A stretch of DNA of 48,096 nucleotides from Microvirga roseola (GCF_020866965.1 NZ_JAJATX010000025.1:1-48096); one strand, 5' to 3'. Numbered from the stretch's first letter, positions 36,391-47,861 are shown. Numbers and translations: made by a program. The notes: generated by a model from the letters alone, not told the origin.

Positions 36391-37538
36391 ACGAGAACGT
36401 TCCCGTCGCCTCGCCCGCCGCGTCTCCCCTGCCGAGAGAGGGCTACATCAAGCTCTCGCCGCTCAACCGGCGCAGGCTCGACAACTTCAAGGCGAACCGC
36501 CGCGGCTACTGGTCCTTCTGGATCTTCCTCGTCCTGTTCGTGCTCAGCATGTTCGCCGAGTTCATCGCCAACGACCGGCCGATCCTCGCCTATTACAAGG
36601 GCGAGCTGCTCTACCCCGCCTTCGTGGATTATCCGGAGGAGAAGTTCGGCGGCTTCCTGGCGCAGACCGATTACCGCGATCCGGTCATCGCCAATGAGAT
36701 CGAGGAGAACGGCTGGCTGCTCTGGGCGCCGATCCGCTTCTCCTACAACACGCACAACCTCGACCTGCCGGTCCCCGCCCCCGCGCCGCCGACCTGGATG
36801 CTGGACGACGAACAGTGCCGCCCCATCGCGGAGCGTACGGGCGGCACGGGCTGCGACGCAATCGAGTGGAACTGGCTCGGCACCGACGACCAGGGCCGAG
36901 ACGTGGTGGCCCGCCTCATCTACGGCTTCCGCATCTCGGTCCTCTTCGGGCTGACGCTTGCGGGCATCTCCTCCATCATCGGCATCCTGGCAGGCGCCGT
37001 GCAGGGCTATTACGGCGGCTGGGTCGATCTGCTCTTCCAGCGTTTCATCGAGGTCTGGACGGCGATCCCCTCGCTCTATCTCCTCATCATCATCTCGGCC
37101 GTGATCACGCCGAGCTTCTTCGTGCTCCTCGGCATCCTCCTGCTCTTCTCCTGGGTGTCGCTGGTGGGCGTCGTGCGCGCCGAGTTCCTGCGCGCGCGAA
37201 ACTTCGAATACGTGCGCGCCGCGCGCGCCTTGGGCCTCTCCAACGGCACCATCATGTTCCGGCACCTGCTGCCGAATGCGATGGTGGCGACGCTCACCTT
37301 CATGCCCTTCATCATCAACGGCTCGATCACGACGCTCACCTCCCTCGACTTCCTCGGCTTCGGCCTGCCGCCCGGCTCGCCATCGCTCGGCGAATTGCTG
37401 GCGCAGGGCAAGGCGAACCTTCAGGCTCCCTGGCTCGGGCTCGCGGGCTTCTTCGTGATCGCCATCATGCTCAGCCTTCTCATCTTCATCGGCGAAGCCG
37501 TGCGCGACGCCTTCGATCCGCGGAAGGCGTTCAAATGA
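36387..37538 (+). CDS. yejE: ABC transporter permease (YejE-like)
   Basis: A 383-residue permease, partner of YejB. The N-terminal tail and LSPLNRRRLDNFKANRRGYWS lead into helix 1 (about 41-60); a periplasmic domain of about 110 residues follows, containing GTDDQGRDVVARLIYGFRIS, the family signature. The EAA loop is EYVRAARALGLSNGTIMFRHLLP. Six helices in all, ending LIFIGEAVRDAFDPRKAF. It overlaps yejF by four bases (ATGA). The start may be affected by the upstream repeat; the codon used has GTCAGGGGGG in front as a strong ribosome-binding site supplied partly by the repeat. Confidence 0.95.
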   Translation: MNENVPVASPAASPLPREGYIKLSPLNRRRLDNFKANRRGYWSFWIFLVLFVLSMFAEFIANDRPILAYYKGELLYPAFVDYPEEKFGGFLAQTDYRDPVIANEIEENGWLLWAPIRFSYNTHNLDLPVPAPAPPTWMLDDEQCRPIAERTGGTGCDAIEWNWLGTDDQGRDVVARLIYGFRISVLFGLTLAGISSIIGILAGAVQGYYGGWVDLLFQRFIEVWTAIPSLYLLIIISAVITPSFFVLLGILLLFSWVSLVGVVRAEFLRARNFEYVRAARALGLSNGTIMFRHLLPNAMVATLTFMPFIINGSITTLTSLDFLGFGLPPGSPSLGELLAQGKANLQAPWLGLAGFFVIAIMLSLLIFIGEAVRDAFDPRKAFK

Positions 37539-39163
37539 CAGAACCCCTCCTCTCCGTCCAAGATCTCTCCGTCGCCTTCCGCCAGGGCGGGCGCGACATG
37601 CTGGCCGTGGATCGCGTGTCCTTCGACATCATGCCCGGCGAGACGGTGGCGCTCGTGGGCGAGTCGGGATCGGGCAAGTCGGTCTCGGCGCTCTCGATCC
37701 TCAAGCTCCTCCCCTACCCCTCCGCGCATCATCCGTCGGGCAAGGTCCTGTTCAAGGGGCGCGACCTGATCGGGCTGGACGAGAACCAGATGCGCAAGGT
37801 TCGCGGCGACGACATCACCATGGTGTTCCAGGAGCCGATGACCTCGCTCAATCCGCTCCACACCATCGACCGGCAGATCGGCGAGATTCTGAAACTGCAT
37901 CGCGGCCTCGCCGACAAGGAGGCACGCGCCCGCACCCTCGAGCTTCTGGAGCTCGTCGGCATCCGCGATGCGGAGAGCCGCCTCACCGCCTATCCGCACC
38001 AGCTCTCCGGCGGTCAGCGCCAGCGCGTGATGATCGCCATGGCGCTCGCCAACGAGCCTGATCTCTTCATCGCCGACGAGCCGACCACCGCGCTCGACGT
38101 GACGGTGCAGGCGCAGATCCTGAAACTCCTGGCAGAGCTCAAGGCCAGGCTCGGCATGTCGATGCTGTTCATCACGCACGACCTCGGCATCGTGCGGAAG
38201 ATCGCCGACCGCGTCTGCGTGATGCTGAAAGGGGAGATCGTCGAGCACGGCACGGTCGAGGAGGTGTTCGGTAACCCGCGGCACGCCTATACGCAGCGCC
38301 TCCTTGCGGCGGAGCCGAAGGGCCGTGCCAATCCGGTGCCGGCGAATGCGCCCACCATCGTGGAGGCAGGCCCCATCAAGGTCTGGTTCCCCATCAAGCG
38401 CGGCTTCCTGCAGAAAACCGTCGGGCATGTGAAGGCGGTCGACGGCGTGTCGATCCGCGTCCGCCAGGGCGAAACCGTCGGCGTCGTCGGTGAATCCGGC
38501 TCCGGCAAGACGACGCTCGGCCTCGCGATCCTGCGCCTCGTGCAGTCGGAAGGCCCCATCGTTTTCCTAGGCAACCGCATCGACAATCTTCGCGCGAAGG
38601 GCATCCGCCCGATGCGCAAGGATCTGCAGGTGGTGTTCCAGGACCCCTACGGCTCCCTCTCGCCGCGCATGTCGGTGGCGGAAATCGTGGCCGAGGGCCT
38701 CGAGGTCCAGAACAAGGACCTGTCCTATGCCGAGCGCCGCGACATCGTCGCCCGCGCGCTGCACGATGTGGGCCTCGACCCTTCCACCATGGACCGCTAC
38801 CCGCACGAATTCTCAGGCGGCCAGCGCCAGCGCATTGCGATTGCGCGCGCCATGGCGCTGGAGCCGCGCTTCATCATGCTGGACGAGCCGACCTCGGCCC
38901 TCGACATGTCGGTGCAGGCGCAGATCGTGGAGCTGCTGCGCGATCTCCAGAGGCGGCGCGACCTCGCCTACATGTTCATCAGCCACGACCTGAAGGTGGT
39001 GCGCGCGCTCGCGAACCATGTGCTGGTGATGCAGAATGGCAGGATCGTGGAGGAAGGCTCGGCGGAGAACATCTTTGCCGCCCCGCAGACGGATTATACC
39101 TGCGCGCTCTTCGCAGCCGCCTTCAATCTGGAAACGGCGGAATCGAGCGTCGTCCGGGATTGA
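37535..39163 (+). CDS. yejF: ABC transporter double ATPase subunit (YejF-like)
   Basis: A 542-residue protein with two complete ABC domains fused head to tail. Domain 1 has Walker A GESGSGKS, signature [15 protein letters not shown] and Walker [13 protein letters not shown]. Domain 2 (from about residue 275) has [25 protein letters not shown] and [12 protein letters not shown]. Oligopeptide C-terminal linkers ([15 protein letters not shown]) follow each domain. Both sites look active. It powers the importer formed by YejB, YejE and the two binding proteins and closes the operon. The ATG at 37535 overlaps the yejE stop. Confidence 0.96.
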   Translation: MTEPLLSVQDLSVAFRQGGRDMLAVDRVSFDIMPGETVALVGESGSGKSVSALSILKLLPYPSAHHPSGKVLFKGRDLIGLDENQMRKVRGDDITMVFQEPMTSLNPLHTIDRQIGEILKLHRGLADKEARARTLELLELVGIRDAESRLTAYPHQLSGGQRQRVMIAMALANEPDLFIADEPTTALDVTVQAQILKLLAELKARLGMSMLFITHDLGIVRKIADRVCVMLKGEIVEHGTVEEVFGNPRHAYTQRLLAAEPKGRANPVPANAPTIVEAGPIKVWFPIKRGFLQKTVGHVKAVDGVSIRVRQGETVGVVGESGSGKTTLGLAILRLVQSEGPIVFLGNRIDNLRAKGIRPMRKDLQVVFQDPYGSLSPRMSVAEIVAEGLEVQNKDLSYAERRDIVARALHDVGLDPSTMDRYPHEFSGGQRQRIAIARAMALEPRFIMLDEPTSALDMSVQAQIVELLRDLQRRRDLAYMFISHDLKVVRALANHVLVMQNGRIVEEGSAENIFAAPQTDYTCALFAAAFNLETAESSVVRD

Positions 39164-39180
39164 CGGACAGCGGACGGATC

Positions 39181-40188
39181 ATGAGCGCACATCATCATTC
39201 CGCCGGCCATTCCCACCACGGGCACCATCACGCCCGGGCGCCGCAGGCTGGGCACGGCCGCGCCTTCGCCATCGGCATCGCCCTCAATCTCGCCTTCGTC
39301 ATCATCGAGGCGGGTTACGGCATCTGGGCGGATTCCATGGCGCTGCTCTCGGATGCGGGCCATAACCTGAGCGACGTGCTTGGCCTCGCCATCGCGTGGG
39401 GCGCGGCGGTGCTTGCAAGGCGCAGCCCGACGGAGCGCTTCACCTATGGCCTGCGCTCCAGCTCGATCCTAGCGGCCTTGTCCAATGCGGTGCTCCTGCT
39501 CGTGGCTGTCGGCGTCATCATCTGGGAATCCGTGCAGCGCCTGATCGAGCCCGAGCCCGTCGCAGCCCTCACCGTGATGATCGTGGCCGGCATCGGCATC
39601 GTCATCAACGGCTTCACCGCCTTCCTCTTCATGCGCGGCAGCCATGAGGACCTGAACATCCGCGGCGCGTTCCTCCACATGGTCGCGGACGCCGCCGTAT
39701 CGCTCGGCGTCGTGCTGGCGGGCCTCGCGATCCTCTGGACCGGCGCGACCTGGATCGACCCCGTTCTCGGCCTCGTGATCGCCGTGGTCATCATCTGGGG
39801 CACCTGGGGCTTGCTGCGGCAGTCTCTGACGCTTTCGCTCCACGGCGTGCCCAGCGGCATCTCGCTTCCCGAGGTGCGGCAGGCGCTGGAGGCGCTGCCC
39901 GGCGTGGCGCGCATCCATCACCTCCATGTCTGGGCCATGAGCACGACGGAAACCGCTCTGACCGCGCATCTCGTCATGCCGCAGGGGCATCCGGGCGACC
40001 GCTTTCTCGCCGAGACCCAGCAGGCGTTGAGACACCGCTTCGGCATCGGCCATGCGACCCTGCAGATCGAGATCCACGAGCCGCGAGGCGACGGCCGCGA
40101 GTGCCCTCTCGATCACGACCACAGCCATGAGCACCACGATCATGAGGGGCACCGCCATGGCGAGGGGGAATCGCCACGCGCGCCGTGA
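39181..40188 (+). CDS. Cation diffusion facilitator (CzcD/ZitB-like zinc exporter)
   Basis: A 335-residue six-helix exporter. Metal-site motifs are clear: LLSDAGHNLSDVLGL in helix 2 (Asp and His) and FLHMVADAAVSLGV in helix 5 (His and Asp), the HD-x3-D arrangement of zinc/cobalt/cadmium antiporters. Histidine-rich stretches sit at the start (HHHSAGHSHHGHHH) and end (HDHSHEHHDHEGHRHGEGE) and probably buffer zinc. A soluble C-terminal domain follows helix 6 (LPGVARIHHLHVWAMS). The ATG at 39181 is chosen because the frame upstream overlaps yejF only slightly and lacks a site. Confidence 0.94.
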   Translation: MSAHHHSAGHSHHGHHHARAPQAGHGRAFAIGIALNLAFVIIEAGYGIWADSMALLSDAGHNLSDVLGLAIAWGAAVLARRSPTERFTYGLRSSSILAALSNAVLLLVAVGVIIWESVQRLIEPEPVAALTVMIVAGIGIVINGFTAFLFMRGSHEDLNIRGAFLHMVADAAVSLGVVLAGLAILWTGATWIDPVLGLVIAVVIIWGTWGLLRQSLTLSLHGVPSGISLPEVRQALEALPGVARIHHLHVWAMSTTETALTAHLVMPQGHPGDRFLAETQQALRHRFGIGHATLQIEIHEPRGDGRECPLDHDHSHEHHDHEGHRHGEGESPRAP

Positions 40189-40230
40189 TGGCGTATCAGT
40201 ATCGATTCTGTAGTTTCGAAGGATTCCAAG

Positions 40231-41457
40231 ATGCCGCGTTCCCTCCTCATCGTCCTCGATTCCGTCGGTATCGGCGGCGCGGAAGATGCCGAGTCTTACG
40301 GGGATGCCGGCTCCGATACGCTCGGGCACATCGCGCAAGCCTGCGCAGAAGGCCGGGGAGATCGCGAGGGACTGCGCCAAGGGCCGCTGCGGCTGCCCCA
40401 CATGGTGGAGCTCGGTCTGGGGCTGGCCTGCGAGGCCTCCACGGAGCGCATGCCGCCGAACCTTGCTCCGCAGGGCGCGGTGCGCGGCGCCTGGGGCTAC
40501 GGCGTCGAGACCTCGAAGGGCAAGGACACGCCCTCGGGCCATTGGGAGATCGCCGGTGTTCCGGTCTCCTTCGACTGGGGCTATTTCCCGAATACGATGC
40601 CCGCCTTTCCAGAGAAGCTGACGACCGAGCTGATCGCGCGCGCGAAGCTGCCCGGCATTCTGGGCAACAAGCACGCCTCCGGCACCAGCATCGTCGAGGA
40701 ATTCGGCGCGGAGCACCTGCGCACCGGCAAGGCGATCTGCTACACCTCCATCGACAGCGTGCTGCAGATCGCGGCGCACGAGGAGTTCTTCGGGCTCGAG
40801 CGGCTCTACGAGGTGTGCAGGATCGGGCGCGAGCTCTGCGACGAGTACAAGATCGGCCGCGTGATCGCCCGCCCCTTCTTCGGCACGCCGGAGACCGGCT
40901 TCAAGCGCACGGGCAACCGCAAGGACTTTTCGACCCCGCCCCCGTCCGACACGATTCTGGACGTGCTGGCGCAGGCAGGACGTCCCATCGTCACCGTCGG
41001 CAAGATCGGCGACATCTTCGCCCATCGCAGCACCGGGCGGGAGATCAAGCCCAACGGCAACGACGCCTGTCTCTCCGCCGCCATCGATGCGATGCGCGAC
41101 CTTCCCGACGGCGGCTTCGTCTTCGCGAACCTCGTCGATTTCGACAGCGAGTTCGGCCACCGCCGCGACATTCCCGGCTATGCCTCCGCCCTCGAAGCCT
41201 TCGACCGGCGCATGCCGGAGATCCAGGCGGCTCTGCAGCCGGGCGACCTCGTCATCATCACCGCCGACCACGGCAACGACCCGTCCTGGCACGGCACCGA
41301 CCACACCCGTGAGCACGTCCCGATCCTCGGCTTCGGGCCCCAGGTCGAACCGGGCAGCATCGGACGTCGGGAAAGCTTCGCCGATATCGGCGCTACAATA
41401 TTGCGCCACCTAGGAGTTGCAGGTTACAGTGTAGGGAGATCCTGGCTAACGAACTGA
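40231..41457 (+). CDS. deoB: Phosphopentomutase
   Basis: A 408-residue alkaline-phosphatase-superfamily mutase that interconverts (deoxy)ribose 1- and 5-phosphate in nucleoside breakdown. The metal motifs are present: [19 protein letters not shown] at the start, SGHWE, the [15 protein letters not shown] region with the phosphothreonine-type segment, [14 protein letters not shown], and [19 protein letters not shown] near the end. AAGGATTCC before the ATG gives an AAGG site. It stands next to a uracil-catabolism group, consistent with channeling nucleoside products, though the intervening gene breaks any tight operon. Confidence 0.97.
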   Translation: MPRSLLIVLDSVGIGGAEDAESYGDAGSDTLGHIAQACAEGRGDREGLRQGPLRLPHMVELGLGLACEASTERMPPNLAPQGAVRGAWGYGVETSKGKDTPSGHWEIAGVPVSFDWGYFPNTMPAFPEKLTTELIARAKLPGILGNKHASGTSIVEEFGAEHLRTGKAICYTSIDSVLQIAAHEEFFGLERLYEVCRIGRELCDEYKIGRVIARPFFGTPETGFKRTGNRKDFSTPPPSDTILDVLAQAGRPIVTVGKIGDIFAHRSTGREIKPNGNDACLSAAIDAMRDLPDGGFVFANLVDFDSEFGHRRDIPGYASALEAFDRRMPEIQAALQPGDLVIITADHGNDPSWHGTDHTREHVPILGFGPQVEPGSIGRRESFADIGATILRHLGVAGYSVGRSWLTN

Positions 41458-41465
41458 GCTCCTGC

Positions 41466-42077
41466 ATGAGAAAATCGGCGGTTTTCCTGATTTCGGCTAC
41501 TGCAGCCTTCTTCGGAGCAGTGCAAACCCAGGCAGCAACACAGCGCGAGTGCCTCAACGAGATTAATCTCGGCAAGCGCTATGCCGATGAGCGCCAGCAG
41601 GCATTCGCGCTCTTTCAGAAAGATAAGTCCGAGAGCCTCAGATGCGAGTTTCTCGCTAAATCCAGAATGTATATCTCCCAGGCCGAGAAGGCGGCCGATG
41701 CCTGCCACGAGCACGAGCCGGGGTTGGCGGATAAGCTGAGAGCCGATGCAGCTTCAATCTTGAAGGAATCGGATTCACCCAAGTACCAGTGCAAGTCCAA
41801 GGCTCAGCTGCAGGCGGAGAAGCTTTGCCTAGCTGCAAGAGAAGCGACCAATGCCAGGGATGCCGTCTTCAAGAAGACGCTTGCTGAGTACAACGGCAGC
41901 AAAACGAAGCTAACTCAATGCGCTTTCTTGAAAGCATCAATCGAATATCTCACTGAAGCGGACAAGATGCTGAAGCTTTGTGAGCCCATCCATGCTCCCA
42001 ATGGCCCTTCTCTGGTAGCAAAAAACAGAGACTCGCTTCAGAGGAGCAGCGATGCGCAGAGGAAATTCTGCGGTTAA
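41466..42077 (+). CDS. Secreted protein with two tandem four-cysteine repeats, function unknown
   Basis: I do not recognise this 203-residue protein. A Sec signal peptide is clear (positive RK, hydrophobic 5-19, cleavage near QAA at 22-24). The mature part is helical and charged. It contains eight cysteines, at 29, 60, 80, 109 and at 121, 152, 172, 202. Spacings are 31, 20, 29 and 31, 20, 30, so it is a duplication of one unit shifted by 92 residues. Supporting pairs include RCEFLAKS with QCAFLKAS, and the ISQAEKAADAC and LTEADKMLKLC segments. Disulfides within each unit are likely in the periplasm. Base composition is lower in G+C than in neighbours, suggesting acquisition. It begins eight bases after deoB. 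Confidence 0.75.
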   Translation: MRKSAVFLISATAAFFGAVQTQAATQRECLNEINLGKRYADERQQAFALFQKDKSESLRCEFLAKSRMYISQAEKAADACHEHEPGLADKLRADAASILKESDSPKYQCKSKAQLQAEKLCLAAREATNARDAVFKKTLAEYNGSKTKLTQCAFLKASIEYLTEADKMLKLCEPIHAPNGPSLVAKNRDSLQRSSDAQRKFCG

Positions 42078-42241
42078 TTTCATGTACTTGATTGCGCCAG
42101 CCAGTCTCCAGCGATTGATAGAGACGATCACATTCTAAGCCGTTGACGTGCCCGCTACTTTGGATCAGTCTTCCAAGGATCGTAAGGAGGCTCTCCGGAC
42201 GATCGTTGGGGGAGTCTTCCCGTTCTCGCGTGGAAGCTCAT

Positions 42242-43507
<1,266 letters not shown>

Positions 43508-43602
43508 GCCTTAACCCTGTTGGCAAAGAGCCGGGCGCAGCGGTGCTGGGCCCACGGCAGACTATGCTATCGCTTCTCGTCAGAGAGCATCGGAGCCCCT
43601 TT

Positions 43603-44856
43603 GTGACGGATCAGCCTCATTCATCGTCCGAGAGACAAGCTGCCCTGAACCTCCTGTCGGCGGCGGCGGTGCGGGAGCGCTCGCATCAGCTCCTCCAGCA
43701 AGGCCTCGAGGGCAGGCTCGACCATTTCACCGTCGATCTGAGCCGCATCGAGGCCTGCGCCGACGAGGTGGTGGCCACCATCCGCGAGGCCTATCCGTCC
43801 CTCGAGATTCCCTTCCATGCCCGCTGGCGGCATTTCTCGGCCGGAGGGCACGACCGCTGGGATGCGGTGATGCACGGCGCACCCTGGCAGAACGCCGCCG
43901 AGATGGCCCGCGCCGCCTTCGACCTCGCCATCGTCTCCGTGCTCCTCGATGCGGGCGCGGGCGCTCAGTGGCGCTACGAGGAAGGCCGCACCGGCGAGAC
44001 CTATGCCCGCTCCGAGGGGCTTGCTGTGGCGAGCTTCGACATGTTCGTGAGCGGCGCGTTTTCGAGCCGCCCGGAGGACCCTTTCCGCGTCGATGCGGAC
44101 GTGCTGCTCGCGCTCAACGGCGAGGATCTCGCATCGGGTTTCCAGGTCTCGCCCGACAACCCGCTCGTGGGGCTGGAGGGCCGCGCATCCCTGCTCAACC
44201 GCCTCGGGCGCGTGGTGGCGACGAACCCGGACATCTTCGGGCAGGCGGACGATCCGCGGCCCGGCGGGCTCTTCGACGTGATCGCAGGAACGGCCGAGGA
44301 CGACCGCATCCGCGCGCCTGCGATCCTGGAGGCGCTGCTCACCCATTTGGGGCCCATCTGGCCAGGCCGCATCACGTCGGGCGGCGTCGATCTCGGCGAC
44401 ACCTGGCGCCATCCCTTGGTCGAGGCCCCGGACGAAACGAAGAGGCTCATCCCCTTCCACAAGCTCTCCCAATGGCTCTCCTATTCGCTGATCGAGCCCC
44501 TCGAATGGGCGGGCTACACGGTGACGGATGTGGACGGGCTCACGGGCCTGCCCGAATACCGCAATGGCGGGCTTTTCCTCGACACCGGCGTGATCGCGCT
44601 CAAGGACCCCGCCGATGCGGATCGCGCGCATGCGGTGGATTCCCGGCTTGTGGTCGAGTGGCGGGCCTTGACGGTCGCGCTTCTGGACCGCATTGCCGAT
44701 CCCATACGACAGAAGCTGGGATTGCGGCCTGAGAACTTTCCCCTCGCCAAGGTGCTCGAAGGCGGCACCTGGGCCACGGGGCGCAGGCTCGCAAGAGCCA
44801 AGCGCGGCGACGGCTCTCCTCCTCTCAGCGTGATCAGCGACGGAACGGTATTTTGA
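43603..44856 (+). CDS. DUF1688 / URC4-urg3 family protein
   Basis: A 417-residue protein of the DUF1688 family, known as URC4 in yeast and urg3 in fission yeast, required in the URC route of uracil breakdown but biochemically undefined. The sequence features [17 protein letters not shown], the [26 protein letters not shown] block (charge-rich, split here) and [20 protein letters not shown], which are conserved across the family. No known cofactor or nucleotide motif is seen. GTG at 43603 with GGAG seven bases upstream is preferred; the open frame extends to 43504 where it overlaps the URC1 stop. It overlaps the upp coding frame region closely and is co-transcribed. Confidence 0.9.
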   Translation: MTDQPHSSSERQAALNLLSAAAVRERSHQLLQQGLEGRLDHFTVDLSRIEACADEVVATIREAYPSLEIPFHARWRHFSAGGHDRWDAVMHGAPWQNAAEMARAAFDLAIVSVLLDAGAGAQWRYEEGRTGETYARSEGLAVASFDMFVSGAFSSRPEDPFRVDADVLLALNGEDLASGFQVSPDNPLVGLEGRASLLNRLGRVVATNPDIFGQADDPRPGGLFDVIAGTAEDDRIRAPAILEALLTHLGPIWPGRITSGGVDLGDTWRHPLVEAPDETKRLIPFHKLSQWLSYSLIEPLEWAGYTVTDVDGLTGLPEYRNGGLFLDTGVIALKDPADADRAHAVDSRLVVEWRALTVALLDRIADPIRQKLGLRPENFPLAKVLEGGTWATGRRLARAKRGDGSPPLSVISDGTVF

Positions 44857-44894
44857 AAATGAATCAGCACATGACGGCAAAGGGGGGACAGAGC

Positions 44895-45524
44895 ATGCAG
44901 GGCGTCACGGTGGTCGATCATCCACTGGTGCAGCACAAGCTGACCCTGATGCGGGACAAGGAGCGCTCCACGAAGGGCTTCCGCCAGCTCCTCAACGAGA
45001 TCGGCATGCTGCTCTGCTACGAGGTCACCCGCGACCTGCCGATGGAGCGCATCCAGATCGACACGCCGCTCACCACCATGGAGGGTGCGCAGATCGCCGG
45101 CAAGAAGCTCGTCTTCGCCCCGATTCTCCGCGCAGGCGTGGGCTTTCTCGACGGCATGCTCACCCTCGTCCCCGCCGCCCGCGTGGCGCATATCGGCCTC
45201 TACCGCGATCCGGAATCGCTCCAGGCGGTGGAATACTACTTCAAGGCCCCCTCCGATCTCGCCGACCGCATGGTGCTGGTGCTCGACCCGATGCTCGCCA
45301 CCGCCAATTCCGCGGTGGCCGCCATCGACCGGCTGAAGGAGCGCGGCGCGAAGGACCTTCGCTTCGTCTGCCTGCTGGCGGCGCCCGAGGGCATCGAGAA
45401 GCTGCGCGGCGCGCACCCCGACGTGCATATCTGGACCGCCTCCATCGACGAGCGCCTCAACGACCACGGCTACATCGTGCCGGGCCTGGGCGACGCCGGC
45501 GACCGGATGTATGGAACGCGCTAG
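44895..45524 (+). CDS. upp: Uracil phosphoribosyltransferase
   Basis: A 209-residue type I phosphoribosyltransferase that makes UMP from uracil and PRPP. It begins [20 protein letters not shown] and shows [15 protein letters not shown], the PRPP loop [14 protein letters not shown] and the uracil site [13 protein letters not shown] at the end. The ATG at 44895, with AGGGGG eight bases upstream, gives the same length as the E. coli enzyme; an open frame extends to 44853. In the URC cluster UMP formation is the entry step for uracil catabolism, so the gene probably serves both salvage and breakdown. Confidence 0.97.
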   Translation: MQGVTVVDHPLVQHKLTLMRDKERSTKGFRQLLNEIGMLLCYEVTRDLPMERIQIDTPLTTMEGAQIAGKKLVFAPILRAGVGFLDGMLTLVPAARVAHIGLYRDPESLQAVEYYFKAPSDLADRMVLVLDPMLATANSAVAAIDRLKERGAKDLRFVCLLAAPEGIEKLRGAHPDVHIWTASIDERLNDHGYIVPGLGDAGDRMYGTR

Positions 45525-45567
45525 AGACCGGGCCGGTTAATCACACTGCGGTTGCCGACCTCGAAGA

Positions 45568-45675
45568 CCTCATCCTGAGGAGCCTGCGCAGCAGGCATCT
45601 CGAAGGATGATCCAGGGAGCACTGGAGACGCCCTCGTCCTTCGAGACGGTGCTTACGCACCTCCTCAGGATGAGG
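45568..45675. repeat. Multi-stem palindromic intergenic repeat
   Basis: A perfect 15-bp inverted pair, CCTCATCCTGAGGAG (45568-45582) and CTCCTCAGGATGAGG (45661-45675), encloses a hairpin GCCTGC-GCA-GCAGGC (45583-45597), a second pair TCTCGAAGGATGA / TCGTCCTTCGAGA with one mismatch, and GTGC-TTAC-GCAC. The layout is cloverleaf-like. Similar CCTCATCCTGAGGAG elements are dispersed in Hyphomicrobiales genomes. It fills the gap between upp and dgoK (45525-45698) and may end upp transcripts. Confidence 0.85.
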
Positions 45676-45698
45676 ACTGCGAAGCGTAGTCGAGAAGG

Positions 45699-46616
45699 AT
45701 GGAGAGCTTGCGCGTCATCGTCGCCGACTGGGGAACCACCCGCTTTCGTGGCTATCTGATCGAGAACGAGACCGTTCTCGATCAGGTCGCGTCGGACGAG
45801 GGCGTCTCGGCCCTTCAGAAGGGCCAGCATCGTGAAATCTTCCTGCGCCGATGCGGGCACTGGCTCAACGCCCATCCCGACGCGCCCGTGCTGCTGGTCG
45901 GCATGGCGGGAAGCCGCGAGGGCTGGGTGGAGGCTCCCTACGCCGCCTGCCCCGCCGGTCCCGCCGACATCGCGGCGGCGCTCGTCTCCGTCGACCTCGA
46001 GGGCGGGCGTCAGGCGCGCATCGTGCCGGGCCTGTTCTGCGAGCCGATCCCGGGCGCGTCCGACGTGATGCGCGGCGAGGAGACCCTGGCGCTGGGCGCA
46101 GGCGTCGAGGACGGGCTCATCTGCTCCGCCGGCACCCATCCCAAGTGGATCGAGATGCGCGGCGGCCGCCTCACGCGCTTCGCCACCTACATGACCGGCG
46201 AGATGTACGCGCTCCTGCGCGAGCATTCCATGATCAGCCGCCCGGCCACGGAGCCGGAGGACCCGGCGGGCTTCGCCCTCGGGCTCGACGCCGCCCACCG
46301 CAACCACGGGGAGCACGGGGTCGGCCTGCTCCACCTTCTCTTCGGAGCGCGGGCGGCGGTGGTCTCGGGCCGCATGGGCACGGGGCTGCTCGCCCCCTAT
46401 CTCTCGGGGCTCCTGACCGGCGACGAGATCAACGGGGCGCTGGCCCAGTTCGGCCGCCCCGCCTCGGTCACGATCCTGGCGAGCGAGGACCGCGCCGGGC
46501 TCTACGTCCAGGCGCTCGCCCGCCACGGCATCGCAACGCAGGTGAAGTCCCCGAAAGCGGCGCTGATCGCAGGCCTCGCCCGCATTGCCCGCCACCAGGT
46601 CCGCCCTGACGGATGA
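45699..46616 (+). CDS. dgoK: 2-dehydro-3-deoxygalactonokinase
   Basis: A 305-residue sugar kinase of the DgoK family, phosphorylating 2-keto-3-deoxygalactonate in the De Ley-Doudoroff galactose/galactonate route. It starts VIVADWGTTRFRGYLI, a modified ASKHA phosphate-1 motif, and has MAGSREGWVEAPY, MRGEETLALGAG, ICSAGTHPKW and MTGEMYALLREHS, all typical. The partner aldolase gene (dgoA) that usually overlaps dgoK is absent; the next gene is a regulator. The start ATG follows a repeat by about 20 bases. Function is secure by family, context is incomplete. Confidence 0.93.
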   Translation: MESLRVIVADWGTTRFRGYLIENETVLDQVASDEGVSALQKGQHREIFLRRCGHWLNAHPDAPVLLVGMAGSREGWVEAPYAACPAGPADIAAALVSVDLEGGRQARIVPGLFCEPIPGASDVMRGEETLALGAGVEDGLICSAGTHPKWIEMRGGRLTRFATYMTGEMYALLREHSMISRPATEPEDPAGFALGLDAAHRNHGEHGVGLLHLLFGARAAVVSGRMGTGLLAPYLSGLLTGDEINGALAQFGRPASVTILASEDRAGLYVQALARHGIATQVKSPKAALIAGLARIARHQVRPDG

Positions 46617-46697
46617 GGCGCTGCCCGAAAGGGGAATCCCGCCTCCGGGCCGGGAGCCGTAAAGTGGACGGCGGATTCGGCCCGGGAGCGGGAATCG

Positions 46698-47861
46698 ATG
46701 GGCGAGGCGCTGTCGCATTGCGCATTGTCGGCCTTGATCGGCGAGATCTATGACTGCGCGCTCGATCCCGGCCGCTGGGAGGCGACGCTGGCGAAGATAG
46801 CCGAGACCCTCGACTGCGCCTTCGTGTCCCTGACCCTCAACGATGTCCGGCACAACCGCTTCCTGATCAACAAGGCCGCCGGTTGGGAGCCCGAGCTGCT
46901 GCGGCTCAAGTCGGAGCGGCACGTCGCCGAGATCAACGCGCGCCTGACCGAGTGGCTGGCCGCGCAGCCCTCCGCCAACGAGATGTTCGTCACCTCGCGG
47001 CACCTGCCTCCCGAATACATCGCGACGTCGCTCTACGTTGAGGAATGCCTGAAGCCGCAGGGCATCGTGGACATCATGCACATGTTCCTGATGTACACGC
47101 ACCGGCAATTCGCGGAGATCGGATTGGGGCGGCACGCGCGGCAGGGCGTGATCACGGCGCGCGAGATCGAACTCGGCCGCCTGCTGCTGCCGCATCTGCG
47201 CAAGGCGGTGACGATCAGCGACATCCTGGACGTGCGCACCATCGAGCGCGCGCGCATGGCCGAGGCCCTCGACGCGCTGCGCTGCGGCGTCGTGCTCACC
47301 GACGGGCGCGGCACCATCCTGCACGCCAACCGCTCCGCCGAGCGCATGATGCGCAAGGGCGGCCCGATCAGGAGCGCGAACCGCGTCGTGGCGGCGAGCG
47401 CGCCCCGTGCGAACCGGGAGCTTCGCAGCGCGATCGCGCGCGCCGCCCGCGAGGAGACGCCGCAGGGCGGGATGAGCGCCGCCATCCGCCTCACGGAATC
47501 CGACACGCCGCCCGCCTACGCCCATGTGCTTCCCATGCAGGCGGGCGACCTGCGCACGCGGCTCATGCCCCGCGCCGTGGCCGCGCTCTTCATCGGCCTG
47601 CCCGACGAGCAGAGCGGCGTCGGGCTCGTGGCCCGCGCCTTCGACCTCACCGCCGCCGAGACGCGCATCCTGGAGAGCCTGCTCGCAGGCCATACGCTCG
47701 CCGAGGCCGCCGCCCATTGCGGCGTCGCTCCCTCGACCGCGAAAACGCATCTCGACCACATCTTCGCCAAGACCGGCGTGTCCCGCCAGACGGAGCTGAT
47801 CCGCCTGACCATGCGGATGACCCAGCCCGTCCTCCCGGCTGCGCCCGACAGGCTTCCCTAA
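46698..47861 (+). CDS. LuxR-family transcriptional regulator
   Basis: A 387-residue regulator. The C-terminal LuxR/GerE helix-turn-helix (about 322-375) reads FDLTAAETRILESLLAGHTL, then EAAAHCGVAPSTAKTHLDHIF, with the usual glutamates and the T-K-T-H-L recognition helix. A PAS-like segment precedes it (EALDALRCGVVLTDGRGTILHANRSAERM). The first 190 residues form an unidentified sensory domain. No autoinducer-binding signature or receiver aspartate is seen. Size and layout match a large family of alphaproteobacterial orphan LuxR regulators. Its target is unknown; it lies 81 bases after dgoK. The stop codon overlaps the start of a palindromic repeat. Confidence 0.9.
   Translation: MGEALSHCALSALIGEIYDCALDPGRWEATLAKIAETLDCAFVSLTLNDVRHNRFLINKAAGWEPELLRLKSERHVAEINARLTEWLAAQPSANEMFVTSRHLPPEYIATSLYVEECLKPQGIVDIMHMFLMYTHRQFAEIGLGRHARQGVITAREIELGRLLLPHLRKAVTISDILDVRTIERARMAEALDALRCGVVLTDGRGTILHANRSAERMMRKGGPIRSANRVVAASAPRANRELRSAIARAAREETPQGGMSAAIRLTESDTPPAYAHVLPMQAGDLRTRLMPRAVAALFIGLPDEQSGVGLVARAFDLTAAETRILESLLAGHTLAEAAAHCGVAPSTAKTHLDHIFAKTGVSRQTELIRLTMRMTQPVLPAAPDRLP

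Noticed and set aside
42184..42208. Perfect AAGGAGG ahead of the URC1 gene
   Set aside because: No start codon lies at a usable distance (nearest in-frame TTG is 15 bases away); the ATG at 42242 has its own GGAAG site.
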